Origin: Litoditis marina
Taxonomy: Eukaryota; Nematoda; Chromadorea; Rhabditida; Rhabditidae
Direction: 5' to 3'
Length of the DNA stretch: 64,000 nt
NCBI GenBank assembly: GCA_964036275.1
Contig: OZ038433.1
Location: forward strand, 6,923,048 to 6,987,047
The first letter of the stretch is position 1. Every line of letters begins with the position of its first letter. Made by a program: the position numbers and the translations under genes. Shown one piece after another: positions 1-13,400 of the stretch. The notes below the pieces were generated by a model that did no database searches, was not told where the DNA came from, and worked only from the letters and a program-made list of their open reading frames with translations.

Positions 1-540
1 AATAAATATGTAGAACCCCTAAGGGGTAAGGCAACAAAACCCTACCTACGAATTAAGGGGAGCTTACTCGTTAAGCTTCAAGAGATCAAAAGTGAACATG
101 AAAAGAATAAAGATGATAAAACGTTAAAATATGGGAGTGGGGAAAAATACAAACGAATTTTAGCAAATATAGCTATAATAGTGACAACGTGAACTCAAAC
201 ATACTATGTTAACTGAGCAGGGGGCTCTATAAATGTTTCAATTAACAACACATCTAGAAAAACTCTTAGTTGCTCAACACTCTTGAAATGAGGTATATCC
301 TTAGAAATACAATTCCAGTACTTTACAACCCTATTGAAATACCAGTTATGATCAAGGAATACATTTCTAGGAAATATTAACCTTTGCGGGTCACGAGGCA
401 AAGAAGACCGAACGAGATAGTTGGTAGGCATTTGTGATTGTCCAATTAGTAATTTAAGTGCTTGAAATGTTGTGACTCTTGCTTCTCCCACTAGTTTTTG
501 CCATATGCTAAGAGGGATTGGTTTGAAACTATCTGATTGA
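1..540 (-). pseudogene. LINE reverse transcriptase, C-terminal fragment
   Basis: A minus-strand reading frame covers about 204-491 and extends in frame upstream to about 540. It ends in a segment of the form NRVVKYWN, then a run rich in I, P, H and F and a FxxxEQLRVFL-like tail. This pattern is typical of the extreme C-terminus of CR1- and RTE-like non-LTR retrotransposon polymerases, where the enzyme ends shortly after the 'NRVVxxWN' motif. Only the last 100 or so residues are present and no catalytic motif is in view, so it is a 5'-truncated or rearranged remnant. The inverted-duplication arm begins inside it at about 470. A matching sense fragment lies at the far end of the other arm (38199-38735), so the breakpoint of the inversion falls in LINE sequence on both sides. 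Family assignment is inferred from motif style only. Confidence 0.6.
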
Positions 541-3500
541 GGGATTGGTTTGAAACTATCTGATTGTCCCAGCTCTTGTCAACCTAAAGTTTATCTCGTC
601 ACGCACTGCCCCTGTTTGGAATATATTACCTGCAGAAATAGCTCTGCTTCACTGTCCCTGTGAATTCAAGTGTCGTTTGGAGAAATGGTTTGTATCAGAA
701 AATGTGTTTCTTGGATCACTTGACCCCACGAACATGTCTTGAAAATATCGATGGTTTATTCTGGTTCTGACAACCTTTTGTAAAGTGAAGAATCTGTTTA
801 TCCCTCTTGCCTTGTTTTGACATTAGTTTTTAATTGTATTTTTAACGTAAGCCGTTTGGAGGATAGCCGTTGTCTTCCTATAAGACTCTTTTCCTCCGAC
901 TCCCAGCGCCTTTTTGACGCCAACAACACCTTCACACAACATTCAGTGATACAGGAGAAAAATAAAGCTAGTATTGTATTGTAACCAAATCAAGCATTTC
1001 GGTGCTCTTCCGTCGATATGTAATCCTACACGTGTGGACGGAGCACTCCAATTATAGTGTGACATGGTTACATGGTTGCTTAAACGCCTTATACTGTTTT
1101 TATAATTTTAAAGGCTCGTTTAGTCTTCTCGAGTGCGACCCATGTGCAACATTTCTACACACCAAGACAAAAGAATGACTTCAGTATACCATGTGATCTG
1201 ACCATTCATCTCTTTGAGTCCACCTTCTACGCGCGGAGAGAACCCTTCCAAAATCGACTATTCGATCTGAATCATTTTATAGTGAAATCGAACCGTCACT
1301 AAACCAAAGTAATTATGCTACGCAAAATTTTGTCGGTAGAGCTAGCAGAGAATAGGATCGTATTCGAAAATCACCCAAATTTAATTATTGTTGTAGATTT
1401 GAATCAATAAATTTTTTTCATTTGTGCTAGGTATACTTCATGATGATAAGTTCGGTCGGAATATCCGTAATCACCTTTCTTGGAGAGCTTTGATTGATCT
1501 AAGCTCTAAGATTCATCTAAGATTATAAATGAATAGTTTTTTATGAACGGCTTCTAAAGTAACCCAACAACTGGCAACGTTCATTTCCGAATGAACTTAC
1601 ACACTCCTAGAACAGAGCAAGTATGTGTGGGTATAAGTGTACCCACACTCGGGAGAAAATGAGATTAGTTAGTTGAATTCAAAAATGAAGCAGAGATACA
1701 AAACATCCGTAAAAAATTTCGTACCACAAGGACTTTTGTTTGAGTGTTAGAATCATTTATTATCCTTCAATTCTTTATTGGAAACTGTTTAATAGTTACC
1801 TTTTGATAGTTTCGTTGTGGTCGTTTATAGCTTTGGAATTAGTTGTTCACTCTTGGAAATCTATTATTAGTATTGGTCAATGTGAAATCGCGAAGGCAAA
1901 TGAAATTTCCTGAGAAGAAATATCGTAACTGATTACATGTTTTTCACGCAACTTCCTAGAAAACTTCGAGATTGTCAATTGCAATATTTGAAGGTTTGCC
2001 CTTCAAGAGTCTAGGTTTTTACCCTCCTTAGTAGTTTACAAACGGGAAATTCGTTTCAGATGTGCATTTTCATTTTCGTCAAAGGGAAGAGAGCATGACA
2101 AATTCGCTATTTATATGTAGGATCTGAAAGTTTTGAGTGCAGTATAGTTTGGTAATTTGGCAGCGTGCAAAGGAATATTCCATTGTATTTTTGACCACTA
2201 GAAGTCATTAAAAAACTGCAAATCTCTGTTAGCGGTTATTCAGTTCGATATGAGCACGCGAAGAAGAAAAGTTTTGGAATACCTATGTTTCCTCTAAGAA
2301 ATAATCAAAAATTTTGACACGATGTCAATGGGTCTCAGTGGGAATGAAACACGCTATAGACTATTATCCAACTGTTGGAATTTTTAAAAAATCACTTCAT
2401 ATGAAGACCTTTAGTTCACCATGAGTGAAACGAGACTGATGAGACAGTTACCAAAAAGTTTTTCGGCGCTCCGAATACTTTTTTTCACAATTCATGGGTG
2501 ATATTGTTGCACATAGGGGCCTATTTCTGGAAGTAAGTTTATCTTTTGAGAGATTTCGCCAAACCGGTCTCTGGAAAAAAATTTAGGAGATTTTAGAATA
2601 GTTTCAAAATATTACATCTTTATCGCAAGAACAGTTGCATTGAGCTAACTTGATATGCTGTAGCAGTTCTCCGTTATGTATTCAGGCCAACTATTCACGA
2701 ATAGTTAATAAATTCACTAAATATTTATGTACTTCTATGAGTTTTTCACACCCCAACGCGTATGGTTGGTCGTATGTTATTAGATTTTTTCGCCGGATGT
2801 GTTATCTTTGAAATCATGACCACTGTTTCTAAACATGAAGTCGCATTATGTACTCCTTATCTGATTTTGAGCGTCTTAATAACTACAACGACGTTCAAAT
2901 GAAGTAAGCGTAAATGTTTCATTCAACCAACACAGCCATAGTTGGTTTCATATTAACATTCTTCCATGTCGTTACCAAACTCCAATAACTGAAACGCGAA
3001 AGAAATAAACATGCTCCAGCCCATGTTTCTTTTAAACTAATATTCCCCCCAAGCCACAGAAATATGACAGGCATGGTCATTCTTCATATCACTCTAATCT
3101 CAGAAGTCACTTTCGTTTCTGATTCTGAAGGGTCGAGGTATATTATTATTAATACGAAAACAATACTAATGGATGGTACATACCTCTGGTTGTGTATTAT
3201 TTGTACGTTTTACTGGTCCCCAAACTGTTTTTCTGTTGAGAAATATTTTCGTTTGGACACACACACTTTTAAATGGTATCTTTTTTGATAACCGATAAGT
3301 AGTACCGATAAGTTGCCTTTTGCTGCATAAGTGGTTCAATTCATTATTTTTTCTACCGGACTGCATACATCAGCTCGCAGTACAGTATAAATCTCAGCTA
3401 TATCCATTTAGAAGTTTCGTCTCAGTTGAAGATATAACTTGAACTTATTCCGATATGTTTGTTGAATTCGAACTTTGCCAGTCGGCCTGTTGATATTGAC

Positions 3501-5440
3501 ATTAACATTTTCTTTCAACCATTTTTCATTGTTCAAGACTGCATACATCAGTAACCTATTTTTGTATATGAGCATATTTATTGGTTGGTTGTTTGTTGCT
3601 AACGAAGAGGCTGGATACAAGCTAATAATAAATGTATTACCAATGTTTTTCGTCTATACAAGCTTAAAACCAAAAGTTGGACAAGACTGCATGGAGCGTA
3701 TCTGAGGAAGGAGTGTGAATTTTTCCGTGATGAAAATTTCGATTATCTGTGTTTCTGTTGATCATTTCAAGCGCAAGTTGCGCGACTGTTAATACGGTTT
3801 ATCCAGTTTCACGAAAGCGGTACAATTTATACCTATACTAATATATTTTCTCTCTTGTTTTCTTTTTGCAGGTTGTTAACATGATCCGGTTGATGAGCAC
3901 AGCGTAAGACTAAGATATTTGCTAGTCCACACTAGACGAGTGTTTTGAAGTTCAATTCTTGTTCTTACTTCTGTTCAGATTTTCGCAATGTATTCGTACA
4001 GGGATTTCTGATGAAAATGTATGAATCTTCAGAGAATGAAAAATTAACAAGTGTGAAAAGTGTTGTATGTATATCATAATAAAAACAATTACAGATAATA
4101 TTTCTACCGATGGTATAAGTTTTCTCTCCAAATTTCAAAAAGACAAACCCACAAATGATAAGTTGAAAATTACCAACAAAAACCCATTATGATCAATTCC
4201 CCATTGTTTTGAAGTGATCGTTTTCAGAATCGAGCTCTTTTCGAGACCAGGACCGAATAGACATTGCGCTGAAAGGTCGTGTGTCATCAACAAAAGGTTC
4301 CCGATATGTTCTCCTTCTACTCCCAAATGTTAGTCTTCAAGTATTTGATCTCTTTTCTCCAATGATGCTGGTTCTAGAATGATTGAGTTATATGCAAACA
4401 GTTTCTTCAACGAGTTCTTTCACTGTTGGAGGGTGACTATATGCCTACAACAGTCTGAGAGACGTTGTAGCCCTTTCCTTGATATATTTATTCACCTTCT
4501 CGCGCAAGCCTGTCAGTCGATCGCCTATCATTTGAATCATTGACCTTAGTAAAAATGTCATGTCAAAGACCGCAGAGCCCATATCTGATCGAAGGTGTGT
4601 CGCCAGACAACACAAACTCTATATTTTGTTCTCTCTCAACTATTGCATATTCACACACAGTGGTGCTTGGCAATCCATGCAATTCTTCAATTTTAGAATT
4701 TCCAATTACTATATGCGGATTGTTGGAAAAGTTCCTGAAGCAATCTATCGCACCAACCAAACATCCCGAACTAAGGTCAGGGTAGAACTGTAAGACTTCT
4801 TCGGCAGTTTCCGAATAACCAGAACGCTTATTTCATGAGCAGTGGAAACAAACTTGTTCCTTGATTTATTTGTGTAAGTATAATACCAATCGTGTGCACA
4901 TATATTGTTCTGCCAGATTCATGAGAAATAATATAATTATGAATTGTAGTACAAAAAATAAACATTAGTACACAGTTTTAAATGTCTTTGATTTGTTATA
5001 CTCATTTTTTAGCTTTCACATTAGTTTTTTTTTAAATTTATATAGTGCATTTACATTTTACTGTGGATATATTGACCATATGAAAGAGTCGAATTGATTT
5101 CACTATCGTTCTGTGAATTTGTATATGTATTTATTTTCATTTATGAGCATGAAAGTCATATTACCCAAATAATCTAAAACTAATTGTTCATTCCGATTTC
5201 TTCGTTTATTCAACGGTCGAGGCGAAATTTCTAATTGAGTAGAAAATATATTTAACTTGTATATAAGTATAATACTTATAATGCACATATATACATATTC
5301 TTAAGCTTTATTTCCCCTTGAAGTTTTTCATGTATTTATTATTGTGTGTTTAGCTCAACATAAATTTGAGCACAAAAAAATGTTAAGCTCCAGGTACTGT
5401 CACATATCTTTTGAACATATAGGACGGTCACTCTGAGATA
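541..5440. other. Non-coding stretch of the left arm
   Basis: There is no gene that I can support in this 4.9 kb. Open frames are 60-80 codons with no recognisable domain, and most are mirrored exactly in the right arm, as expected of duplicated non-coding DNA. The sequence is AT-rich with scattered homopolymer runs. A 30-base segment near 511-560 is repeated in tandem (a motif starting GGGATTGGTTTG, twice) in both arms, so that duplication predates the inversion. Confidence 0.6.
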
Positions 5441-5449
5441 AACATTGTT

Positions 5450-5880
5450 GTGTTATGTTTGATGCTCTCTTACACTGTTTATTGAAAAGAGCAAAAAATT
5501 ACTCGTAAAACATGTTTCTGTGAAACATGTAAAAATTGTCAGCATGTAAAACATTTTGATGCTTATTGAAAGGAGCAAAAAAATTATCCTTGAAGTATGT
5601 TTCCCTGGAACATGAAAAAGTTTCACCAATTCTAGCATTGCTTATCGAAAAGAGCAAAAAATTTCATGTGGGAAAAATGTTTCTTTGAGGAAAAATGTTA
5701 CATCTTGTACTTTCTCATACTGCTCATCGAAAAGAGCAAAAAATTTTATCCGGGAAAATATGTTTGTTTAAAACATTTAAAAAATTTGTGTGTTCTAATA
5801 CTGCTCATCAAAAAGAACAAAAAATTTCATCCGGGAAAACATGTTTCTTTAAAACATTTGAAAATTTTCATTTTATTTCT
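5450..5880. repeat. Degenerate tandem repeat, about 75-95 bp period
   Basis: Five or six imperfect units each contain a GAGCAAAAAATT-like core (GAGCAAAAAA or GAACAAAAAA), followed by a run like GGGAAAACATGTTTC and then AAAACATTT. Cores occur near 5490, 5571, 5652, 5733 and 5815. The same array is present in reverse orientation at about 32690-33070 in the right arm. The units have drifted from each other more than the two arms have, so the array is older than the inverted duplication. Function unknown. Confidence 0.7.
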
Positions 5881-6486
5881 GCTGTGTGCCATATGACTCA
5901 TGGCGCGCCCTCTCCCTCAAAAGGGGGCGGGCCGCTAGAAAGGGGGCGGTCCGTGTCCGTGGATGTCACCATACATCTCTCATATTATTCAACAGTTGTT
6001 CTCTCTTTCGCAGCTGTGACTTGTAGATTCTAGTTCACAGGTTTGATAAAATATTAGTCAGTCAGAAAATATTAGTCAGTCAGAAAAGAGGACAGTCAGG
6101 GGCGTGCAGAAAATGGTTTACGTCTCCCCTCCTCTTTGAAAAATGAAAAAAGCAAATTTCAAGAAATAAACAGAAAATTTCGAGTGAAGTCTTGTTCTGG
6201 TTGCTAAGAACGTGCAATTTTCAACCCCTTCTAGATTGAAAACTACCCTCTTTCTTGACATTGTTGGTTTGTCAAGCCATATCTGCCTCCCTTCTAGCAC
6301 AGTTGTACGATTGATAAGAAAATCGCATATTCCGGTTCTCTGCGAAAAGTTGCTCGTTTTTCTGGCTATTCAGAAAACTTGACACTTTACTGGGGTAGGA
6401 TTGTATTCGGGCTGTACCTGGAACCTTGAAAGTCACATCTAGCTATAATCAATATGTTCTCTTTCTTAAAGGTGACCACACCAAAC

Positions 6487-7875
6487 ATGGTTCGTCGGAA
6501 CAAGCGAGGTCGTCCCAGCCCGGCGAATAGATCGAGCCTGCCCCCAGCCAGGTGAGCAATTATTTTCTCCTAGGCGTTCAGGCAACCATGGGTGGGGGGC
6601 TAAAGTTAAATGTCGACATTGTACAATCAACCCCCACTAACGTAAACTGGGGGTGAACGTAACATGCCTGGCAATCTTTTACAATTGCGCCCCACCCTTC
6701 TGATTCATAGTTGAAACGGAGCCATGTAACTTTCACCCCCCCCCCCCCCCCCCCCCCTCCGACAGCAAAATATTCCCCAACCATTTTATAGGTTTAGCTT
6801 CTGTCAAACGGTTGCGGACATCTTCGTTTTCAGGATACATTATTCTCAATTTTAGCAGAAAAACAACCCGATTTTTTCATGTTTACTAAAAGTGTGACTT
6901 TTCTGTGCAGTAATACGTGAAGTTATTCTGATATTGACTGATGCTCACCTTTGACTAAGTCTGATCGTGACTTGGTCGCCTTTGGGAGTAAGGTTAAATA
7001 TTTCGCGCAAAATTGCAACTATTTAAGGTGTGTTTGAATCAAATCACACATGCTTAATTTTCGAAGCTGCTCATGCTCACTTTTGTCGTCCCTGATGTGA
7101 ACCTATATTACGTATGGTGGTGGTACTGGAGAAGTGTAATGGAATTGAAAAATGTAACACTTGCTTTCAGTACTTAACTGGTTTTCGGTTACCCGAGTAG
7201 GTAACCCAAGACAAAAATTCGGTTACCGTTTTTCATAATTATTGTTCATAATACATCATAATCTCACTTTTTCTAGAATTTTACTCATCTATTCGACTTA
7301 CAGCATCGTCACGGCTGAGCGACGGTCCTTGGTGGACAGAGTCTGCTACGAACTAGAAGTGAGTTTTGAAATGTCCAACGATCAATTGGCCGTTGACATT
7401 ATCGAGATGGTATCACCGGCCAAGACGTTGGATAAGTTCAGAGAAGAACTCAAACAGTATCTACTGGGAGATCAGGTTGGTTGTCGTGCTGTTTTTTCGG
7501 AGAAGGTCGAAAATTCGCCATTTAATCGCTCGTTCGAAACGACTTCGTGAAATTGAATAATAGACTGGTGCTTTGATTGTGCAAAAGCAAAAATCACGCA
7601 TATTGTTCCCGAGTTACGCCTGCAAGCTCTGTTCTGTCAATCTCTAAATATGTATTCCAAAACTTTTTTTGAAATTTTTTTTGCAGCATTTTCACTACTT
7701 CCGTAAGTGCTTCACGCTCTGCCTTCAACAGACAACGGGCTCTTGCTTCACCTTCAACAGACAACATTTTCAGTTAGATGATGGTCTGGTTGTCCGTCTG
7801 CACGCTCTCATCCTGGAAACGATGCAAAAACAGAAGAAGGCCGCTGAATCTGTTAATCTAATGAAGATCGACAAG
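6487..7875 (+). pseudogene. Duplicated first three exons of the zinc-finger gene
   Basis: Exon 1 (6487-6551), exon 2 (7304-7475) and exon 3 (7774-7875) match the first three exons of the large minus-strand gene at 32052-30657 and keep the same splice sites and phases (phase 2, then 0, then 0). They encode an AT-hook (KRGRP at residues 6-10) and the PWI-like helical region. One substitution is visible: asparagine replaces aspartate near the end of exon 3. Homology stops at 7937, about 60 bases into the next intron, so no downstream exon follows. The copy is therefore a 5' fragment. If its promoter was duplicated intact, transcription would run rightward into the 3' end of the parent gene. It could instead be a short separate gene with an exon I cannot see. 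Confidence 0.85.
6736..6757. repeat. Poly-C tract of 22
   Basis: An uninterrupted run of 22 C lies in intron 1 of the duplicated 5' fragment. The complementary tract in the right arm is 29 long. Confidence 0.95.
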
Positions 7876-7937
7876 GTGAGCAATTGATCTATGTACAGTT
7901 CTCTTTTGCTGGTAGCTGTAGTTGTTATTTCATTACA

Positions 7938-10449
7938 TTAAGTTCTCCTTTGAAAAGTGTTGAGAAAACATAATAGTTCGACTAATTCTCGTATCATTGA
8001 AAACTTGGGTTCAACGTTCGATCTCATAGATATATATATATATACGCTTCCTTTAGAGAATTTTTCACTGAAAAATATTATGTTTCGTGTTTTGAAAAAG
8101 AATTCCCTCTTTGATTTACATTATCTATATTGTATTTAGTTTCAACATGTAAAACGTGTTTGTAGCTTTTTCTCTATTAAGTTATGTCTTTCTGCTACCT
8201 TTGTCGGGTATTTTTATTTGCTTTGTTATTTGCTGGTTTTTCTTTGTTTATATTTGCTGAAGTAATAAAAATGATTTTTTTTTGAAAATATACAAAAATT
8301 ATATTGAATAAAGCGCCTCATCGAGTTAAATTATGATTATATGGGATTTGAATAGAAAAAACCTATTAAGGGTCCCCAGAACTGATTTCCACCGTCTGGG
8401 CATGCCCATGGCAAATCTGTCCAGGCATTGACTAGGCATCGCCCGTCATAGTTGGGCAGATATGCCATGGGCAAATCCTCGGCATGCCCTGGGCGGCATC
8501 CTTTCCCTGGAGGGACCGCAGGAGGGAGCACAGCCCATCTACCTGGACTAGAACAAGATTTTAATGAAGAAGAACAATATAATATAATATGTATGAAAAC
8601 TATTTGTTTGAAACGGAAGGTATGAAGTATTGAAACGAGGACAGAAGATATGAAGAGCAAAAATGAAGCACACCGGAGGGAACCTACACACAACTTGTAG
8701 AACAGAACAAATTATTAGGTTTTCAATTAACTGGCGGAGGGAGCACACCCCATCTACCTGGACTGCGAGAAATTCATAGTTCTGTACTGTAGCATTCTTA
8801 GTAGGAATGATGTTTACTATTGAACATAACAGAATATATATTGAAACTGTGCATTTGGAACGGCATGTTCAAAGTACTGTAAAGACAACCGTAGAAACCA
8901 AACTAGACTATTGAGCTGAAAATTTAGAGCAGGGAAAATGTTACCAGTCACACATTTTCAGGTAGAAACCATTTGAATGGCTTCTATAGGGTGTAAACCA
9001 TTCTATTGTTCAATTGTTGTAATGAAAGAACAGACAGTCACGTATAAACCTCCATTTTCATTGATATATGAGGAATTTGCAAGCCTGAAGTCAACTCAAG
9101 TCCGATATGAAACTGAGTTGTGAATTAAACCTGAGTTGTGAAGTTTCAACAGAACAACACAACTACATGCTATTGACAACAGTAGTTTCAACAGAACGTC
9201 TGGAACTAGCAACCACAACTGTTATAGGAACTATGGAAAAAGTGTGATTTCAGTTCGGTAGGTCAAAGATTAGAAAAGGTTTCTTTTGTTGCGACATTGC
9301 CGACAAAATATTGAAACATTTTCACTGAAAGGCTGATTGCATGACGAAACCAACTAAGTTGTTGATTTCGAAAAATCAAAATAGGGTTTCCTTCGTACAC
9401 GGAAAGCGAATATATACTCAAATACCAAAGGTGAGAAGATAGAAATATGATTTTCCGAAAAATATCGCGAAGGAAAGCGAAGTTGGGCAAAAATTCTCAA
9501 AAAGAAGTGAAAATACCGGAATAAAACATGATGGAACTACTTTGAAGTCTCCAAACCTGCTGCGGAACAATAGAATTTCAAAATTTGGTTTCGAAAAACT
9601 CTGATACAATTGTGTAAAAAATCTGATTTATAGTGTAACATTATTGCAATTATTTCACTTGTCTTCAAACTGCTATAATACAATATATTTTCAAAATTTG
9701 GTTTTGAAAGTAGTTCGAACATGAAACTCTGATCCAATAGTGTTGTGTTATATATTTTTTATAGTGAAACTCCGTTACTTTTGCGGTTCACCAACCCAAC
9801 ATATACCAAGATGCCGAGATTCGTTGTCAGAAGAAATAGAAAATATTCCACATTTTGTTAATTGTTTATACTATACGACAGCCCATATGAAAAAAACAAT
9901 ATATATATATATATATGGTTTAATGAAACTATGTTACAACCATTTACAAACTTCAATCAGATTCTAATTCAATACGCTTATCAAACGAATACATGCACAA
10001 TTGCAAATATGCTTTTATATTATAAAATAAAAAACAGGATAGAAGTAAACTATGAACTCAGAAATCCGTGCAACCATAAAAATCTTTGAGGATCGGATAA
10101 CCAAAAAGTTGTCCAGAAGTTATTTATCTGTGAACATCAATATAACAATTCCTACTATACTCTGAAGACAATACCTAATTGTAAACCGGCAGAACTTGAG
10201 AGGTTAGCTAGGAATAGTTTCATAACCAGAATCGTGGTTAACTGAGGCAATGGAAATAATAAGGGAGATAGATGTAAGAAAGGGCCGTTCAGAAAGTTAC
10301 AAATGTAGCACTCTTTTTCTGTTCGAGAACAAAGGATAGGTTTAGTGTTCGATTTTTCGTGAGAGGAAATGAAACTTCGTTCTAGAACATAAAAATGAGA
10401 CCACTTTTAACCTTTTTGAACGAACAAGTGTTAGATGAAAAAAGCATAT
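7938..10449. other. Intergenic stretch between left arm and end of the zinc-finger gene
   Basis: I see no supported gene here. Contents: an (AT)n run near 8028-8043 and another at 9899-9916; a GC-rich palindromic patch at about 8380-8520; a pair of 30 bp direct repeats (8520-8549 and 8736-8765); and AT-rich sequence with a twice-used AAAATTTGGTTT motif near 9580 and 9695. The 3' untranslated region of the minus-strand gene must lie at its right-hand end, but I could not fix a polyadenylation site. Confidence 0.6.
8380..8765. repeat. GC-rich palindromic patch with flanking direct repeats
   Basis: Between about 8390 and 8500 the sequence repeatedly uses GGCATGCCC and ATGCCATGGGC in both orientations, so it can fold on itself. 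A 30 bp sequence beginning GGAGGGAGCACA occurs at 8520-8549 and, with one change, at 8736-8765, separated by 186 bp. The base composition is unlike the AT-rich surroundings. It resembles a small non-autonomous repeat, but I could not identify a family or clean ends. Confidence 0.55.
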
Positions 10450-13400
10450 CTATACTTTCCTTCTCTCCACCCAATGGCGTATCATTTGGTGGGCGATGGC
10501 GCCGGACGGGGGAACGTAGTGCAGTTTCTGGCGTTCTTCCAATTGGCGGGGAAGACCCTATAAAAGATAGATGAGAACCGACCAAATATTAGGTGTAGTT
10601 TCAGATCGATACGCGCCCTTTTTCGCAAATTTCAACCAAAATGAATGAGATCAAACTACAATTACAGCCGGATATGACAACATACACAGTTTCGGCATGC
10701 TTTGGAAAACGAAAACCTTTCACATCTCTTCACATGCTCATGAGTTCCACGAAAGTTTCCGCATCTCACTACTCGAAAATTTACAGCCGCTCTCTTACCA
10801 CGATTGCACGCGCAACTCGAAGTCATACCCCATTCATTCATTCAAAGAAAAGAACAATCCCCAATGGTCTTATAATAGGAGTGCCACGACCATTTTTTCA
10901 TAGTTTGATATTCTCCTAATGTTCGGAGAATGTATTAACCTAACTGAGAAGGATGAATTGAGAATCGGATTACCTCTTTTCTGTTTTTTCGCCGCCAATC
11001 GAAACGTGATCTGTCTCTTTGCCATTGGATATCTACAATAAGAACTCAATATTACACTGAATCTACAATAAGAGCACTAAATCTACGATAAGCAATATTA
11101 CAAAAGTTTTGAAAACATCAGTCAAGATTTCGCCTGACATTCAAGTGGGCTCAAATTATGTGTCTACTCTCCTCTGAAATATCCTTCGCATGAATACACC
11201 AATCATTCGCTTCTAAATCTATTCTTTAAACTACAACAATAACTGTCATTCAATTGAATAATATTGTGTAAGCCAAAATATAATCATATAACTTCAACGT
11301 AAAGCAAAATCTTACCTCTTCGACACTTTTCTCCTTTTTCCTCTCCTCTTCTCTATTTTTCCTTCCGACTTCAACCCACTCCGCCTTTCGTGCCGCTTTC
11401 GCCTTGTTTCCTCGATCGTGCAAAAACTTTTCCGCCTGAAAAGTGATGAATCAATTCAACCGAGAAAATAAAACACATTGACTTGACGAGAAGTGATGAT
11501 TTTTCACCAACACTAATAATGCGAACTGTCATGAGCTACGAAATTTGAAAACGGACAAATGCCTACCTTTTTCTCTTCCACGGTCAGCTTTCGAGAAAGG
11601 GAGCCATCGTCGGAATCGTCCTCCACAGGTGGCAAGTCTAATGAAAAAAATTTATGAGATATATTAACTTTTTGAAAAGTTGAATTAAATGGAAAGAAGA
11701 ATGGTGAGAAAACCTGATGTGAGCGAGTGTGATTATACCGTGGTGAAATCTCACATTGTAGCTTGATTCCTTGGCTGGCCAAGTAGTATCAATAAACGCA
11801 CAATCAATATGTACAAATCGGGACTGACAAAACGGAGAGAGAGAGAGAGGGAGAGAGAGAGAGAAAAGAGAGATCACATACCTGCCTCGCTGTTTCCCAT
11901 TATCGACTTCATACGGTCTAGAATGTTGGGTGCAGCAGGCATCAGAATACTTTCCGGCAGCTGATCGTCTTCCCTGTCCTGGCGCCATCCATCGAGGCTT
12001 TTCTGAATACGTACAAATCATACCCACTTACTAATAACGATCAATATAATGTCTTTCATGTAATTCAGTTACAGAGTTTGAAAAGGTAGTTTGATCTCAT
12101 TTAAATTGGAATCCTGAGCTTAAACTTCGATCAAAAACAACGAGATCAAAATACAAACTAACTTAGCAAAATAAAGGGTGGTACACTCTAAGCTGAATAT
12201 TTTTTATGAAAAAAAATTTTCCTATCAAAACACGTCAAGTTTTCAATTTTTCTAACGCTGGCACAAATTAAATTCGTTTTGCTTGTATATTTTCAGCCAA
12301 ACTATAGCATAGTATATCTTACCAAGCCAAAACAAGAATCGGAAGAACATGGCGCAAAAGAGGTTCCAAATCGGAGAAATGAACGATGAGAGCATGGTGA
12401 GGGATTCACGAACGACGATGGCTGGAAATAGAAAATTTATGAACACACACCAACTACAAAGTTTTGTAGATTAGCAACAATAAATTGCTTTTCGTGAACT
12501 TCCCATAACTTGTGTGTAAACTATGAAGATGAAACACACAAAAGCAAAGATTCACTCATTTTCAACAACTATATGCGTTAATGTTACGTTGGCGATAATA
12601 AGAATATAATGAATTTGAATTAGATTTACACAGTATCGCTTGCCACACCTACAGGGTGTATGTTGCTTTTTCAAGCGGTGTTTGTGGTTCGATCCAGTTG
12701 ATTTTTGGTTCAAGTTCAATAATAATGGTATTTATCGAGGTCAAACTACAACGAAGATTGTATAAGATTGCATAAAGACTGACCGGTAGAACTTTGTTCA
12801 ACATCTTTCGTTCTTCTACGTCAGAAGGTTGATACATAAGTTGTGAAGCAGGCGTGATTCCAAGATTTGAAGCCGTTACCTGAACGTAGTTGAATGATGG
12901 ACGAAAAGTGAAAATCAGGACACAAAACGCTTGTATAAACATACTACAACAAATTTGTCCGAATAGTCAGAAAAATTGCACATTTGGCGTCCCTTTTGGA
13001 AATCAGGAAAACTGCCTTAATTCTGCTACAATTTCGTGAATCCGTATTGAAAATGGAGCCTTTCTGTAGGACAATCTAACCTCACTGGTTTATGCCTGAA
13101 CAACTGTCACCTGAGCCTATCACACTCTATGAGCCACACCATGAAACCCTAACGCTTTCAAGCCATAGATAAGCATAAGACGCAAACTGAGAATCGGGCG
13201 AAATGCATGAATCAGGTCCTATATGCTCCACAAAATCATCAACTGTTCGATTGCAAGAGGTCCAATTTGATAGATTGATGCTACGGTAGCACAAACATAG
13301 TTTGGAGTCTCAGTTTCACGCTCGAACTAAAGCCTCAAAGCATGATCAAACAATTATCATAGTTTCTAGTTTGCTGGAAGTATGAGATCCGTCTTACCTG

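Larger units (their letters stand above)
470..7937 (+). repeat. Left arm of a 7.5 kb inverted duplication
   Basis: This stretch is the reverse complement of 30597-38269, with only scattered substitutions and small indels. The outer edge is at a LINE fragment near 470 and the inner edge is at 7937, just inside intron 3 of the zinc-finger gene, after which the two arms diverge abruptly. The arm is about 205 bases shorter than its partner. Most of the difference is a 175 bp tandem duplication found only on the right, plus a shorter homopolymer tract here (22 C against 29 G) and a few other indels. It carries a copy of exons 1 to 3 of the zinc-finger gene. No terminal motif, transposase or target-site duplication is visible, so I read it as a segmental inverted duplication, not as the ends of a giant transposon. 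Confidence 0.93.

Noticed and set aside
10641..10919. 92-codon plus-strand frame
   Set aside because: It lies in the last intron of the zinc-finger gene on the opposite strand, with no domain and no codon pattern to support it.
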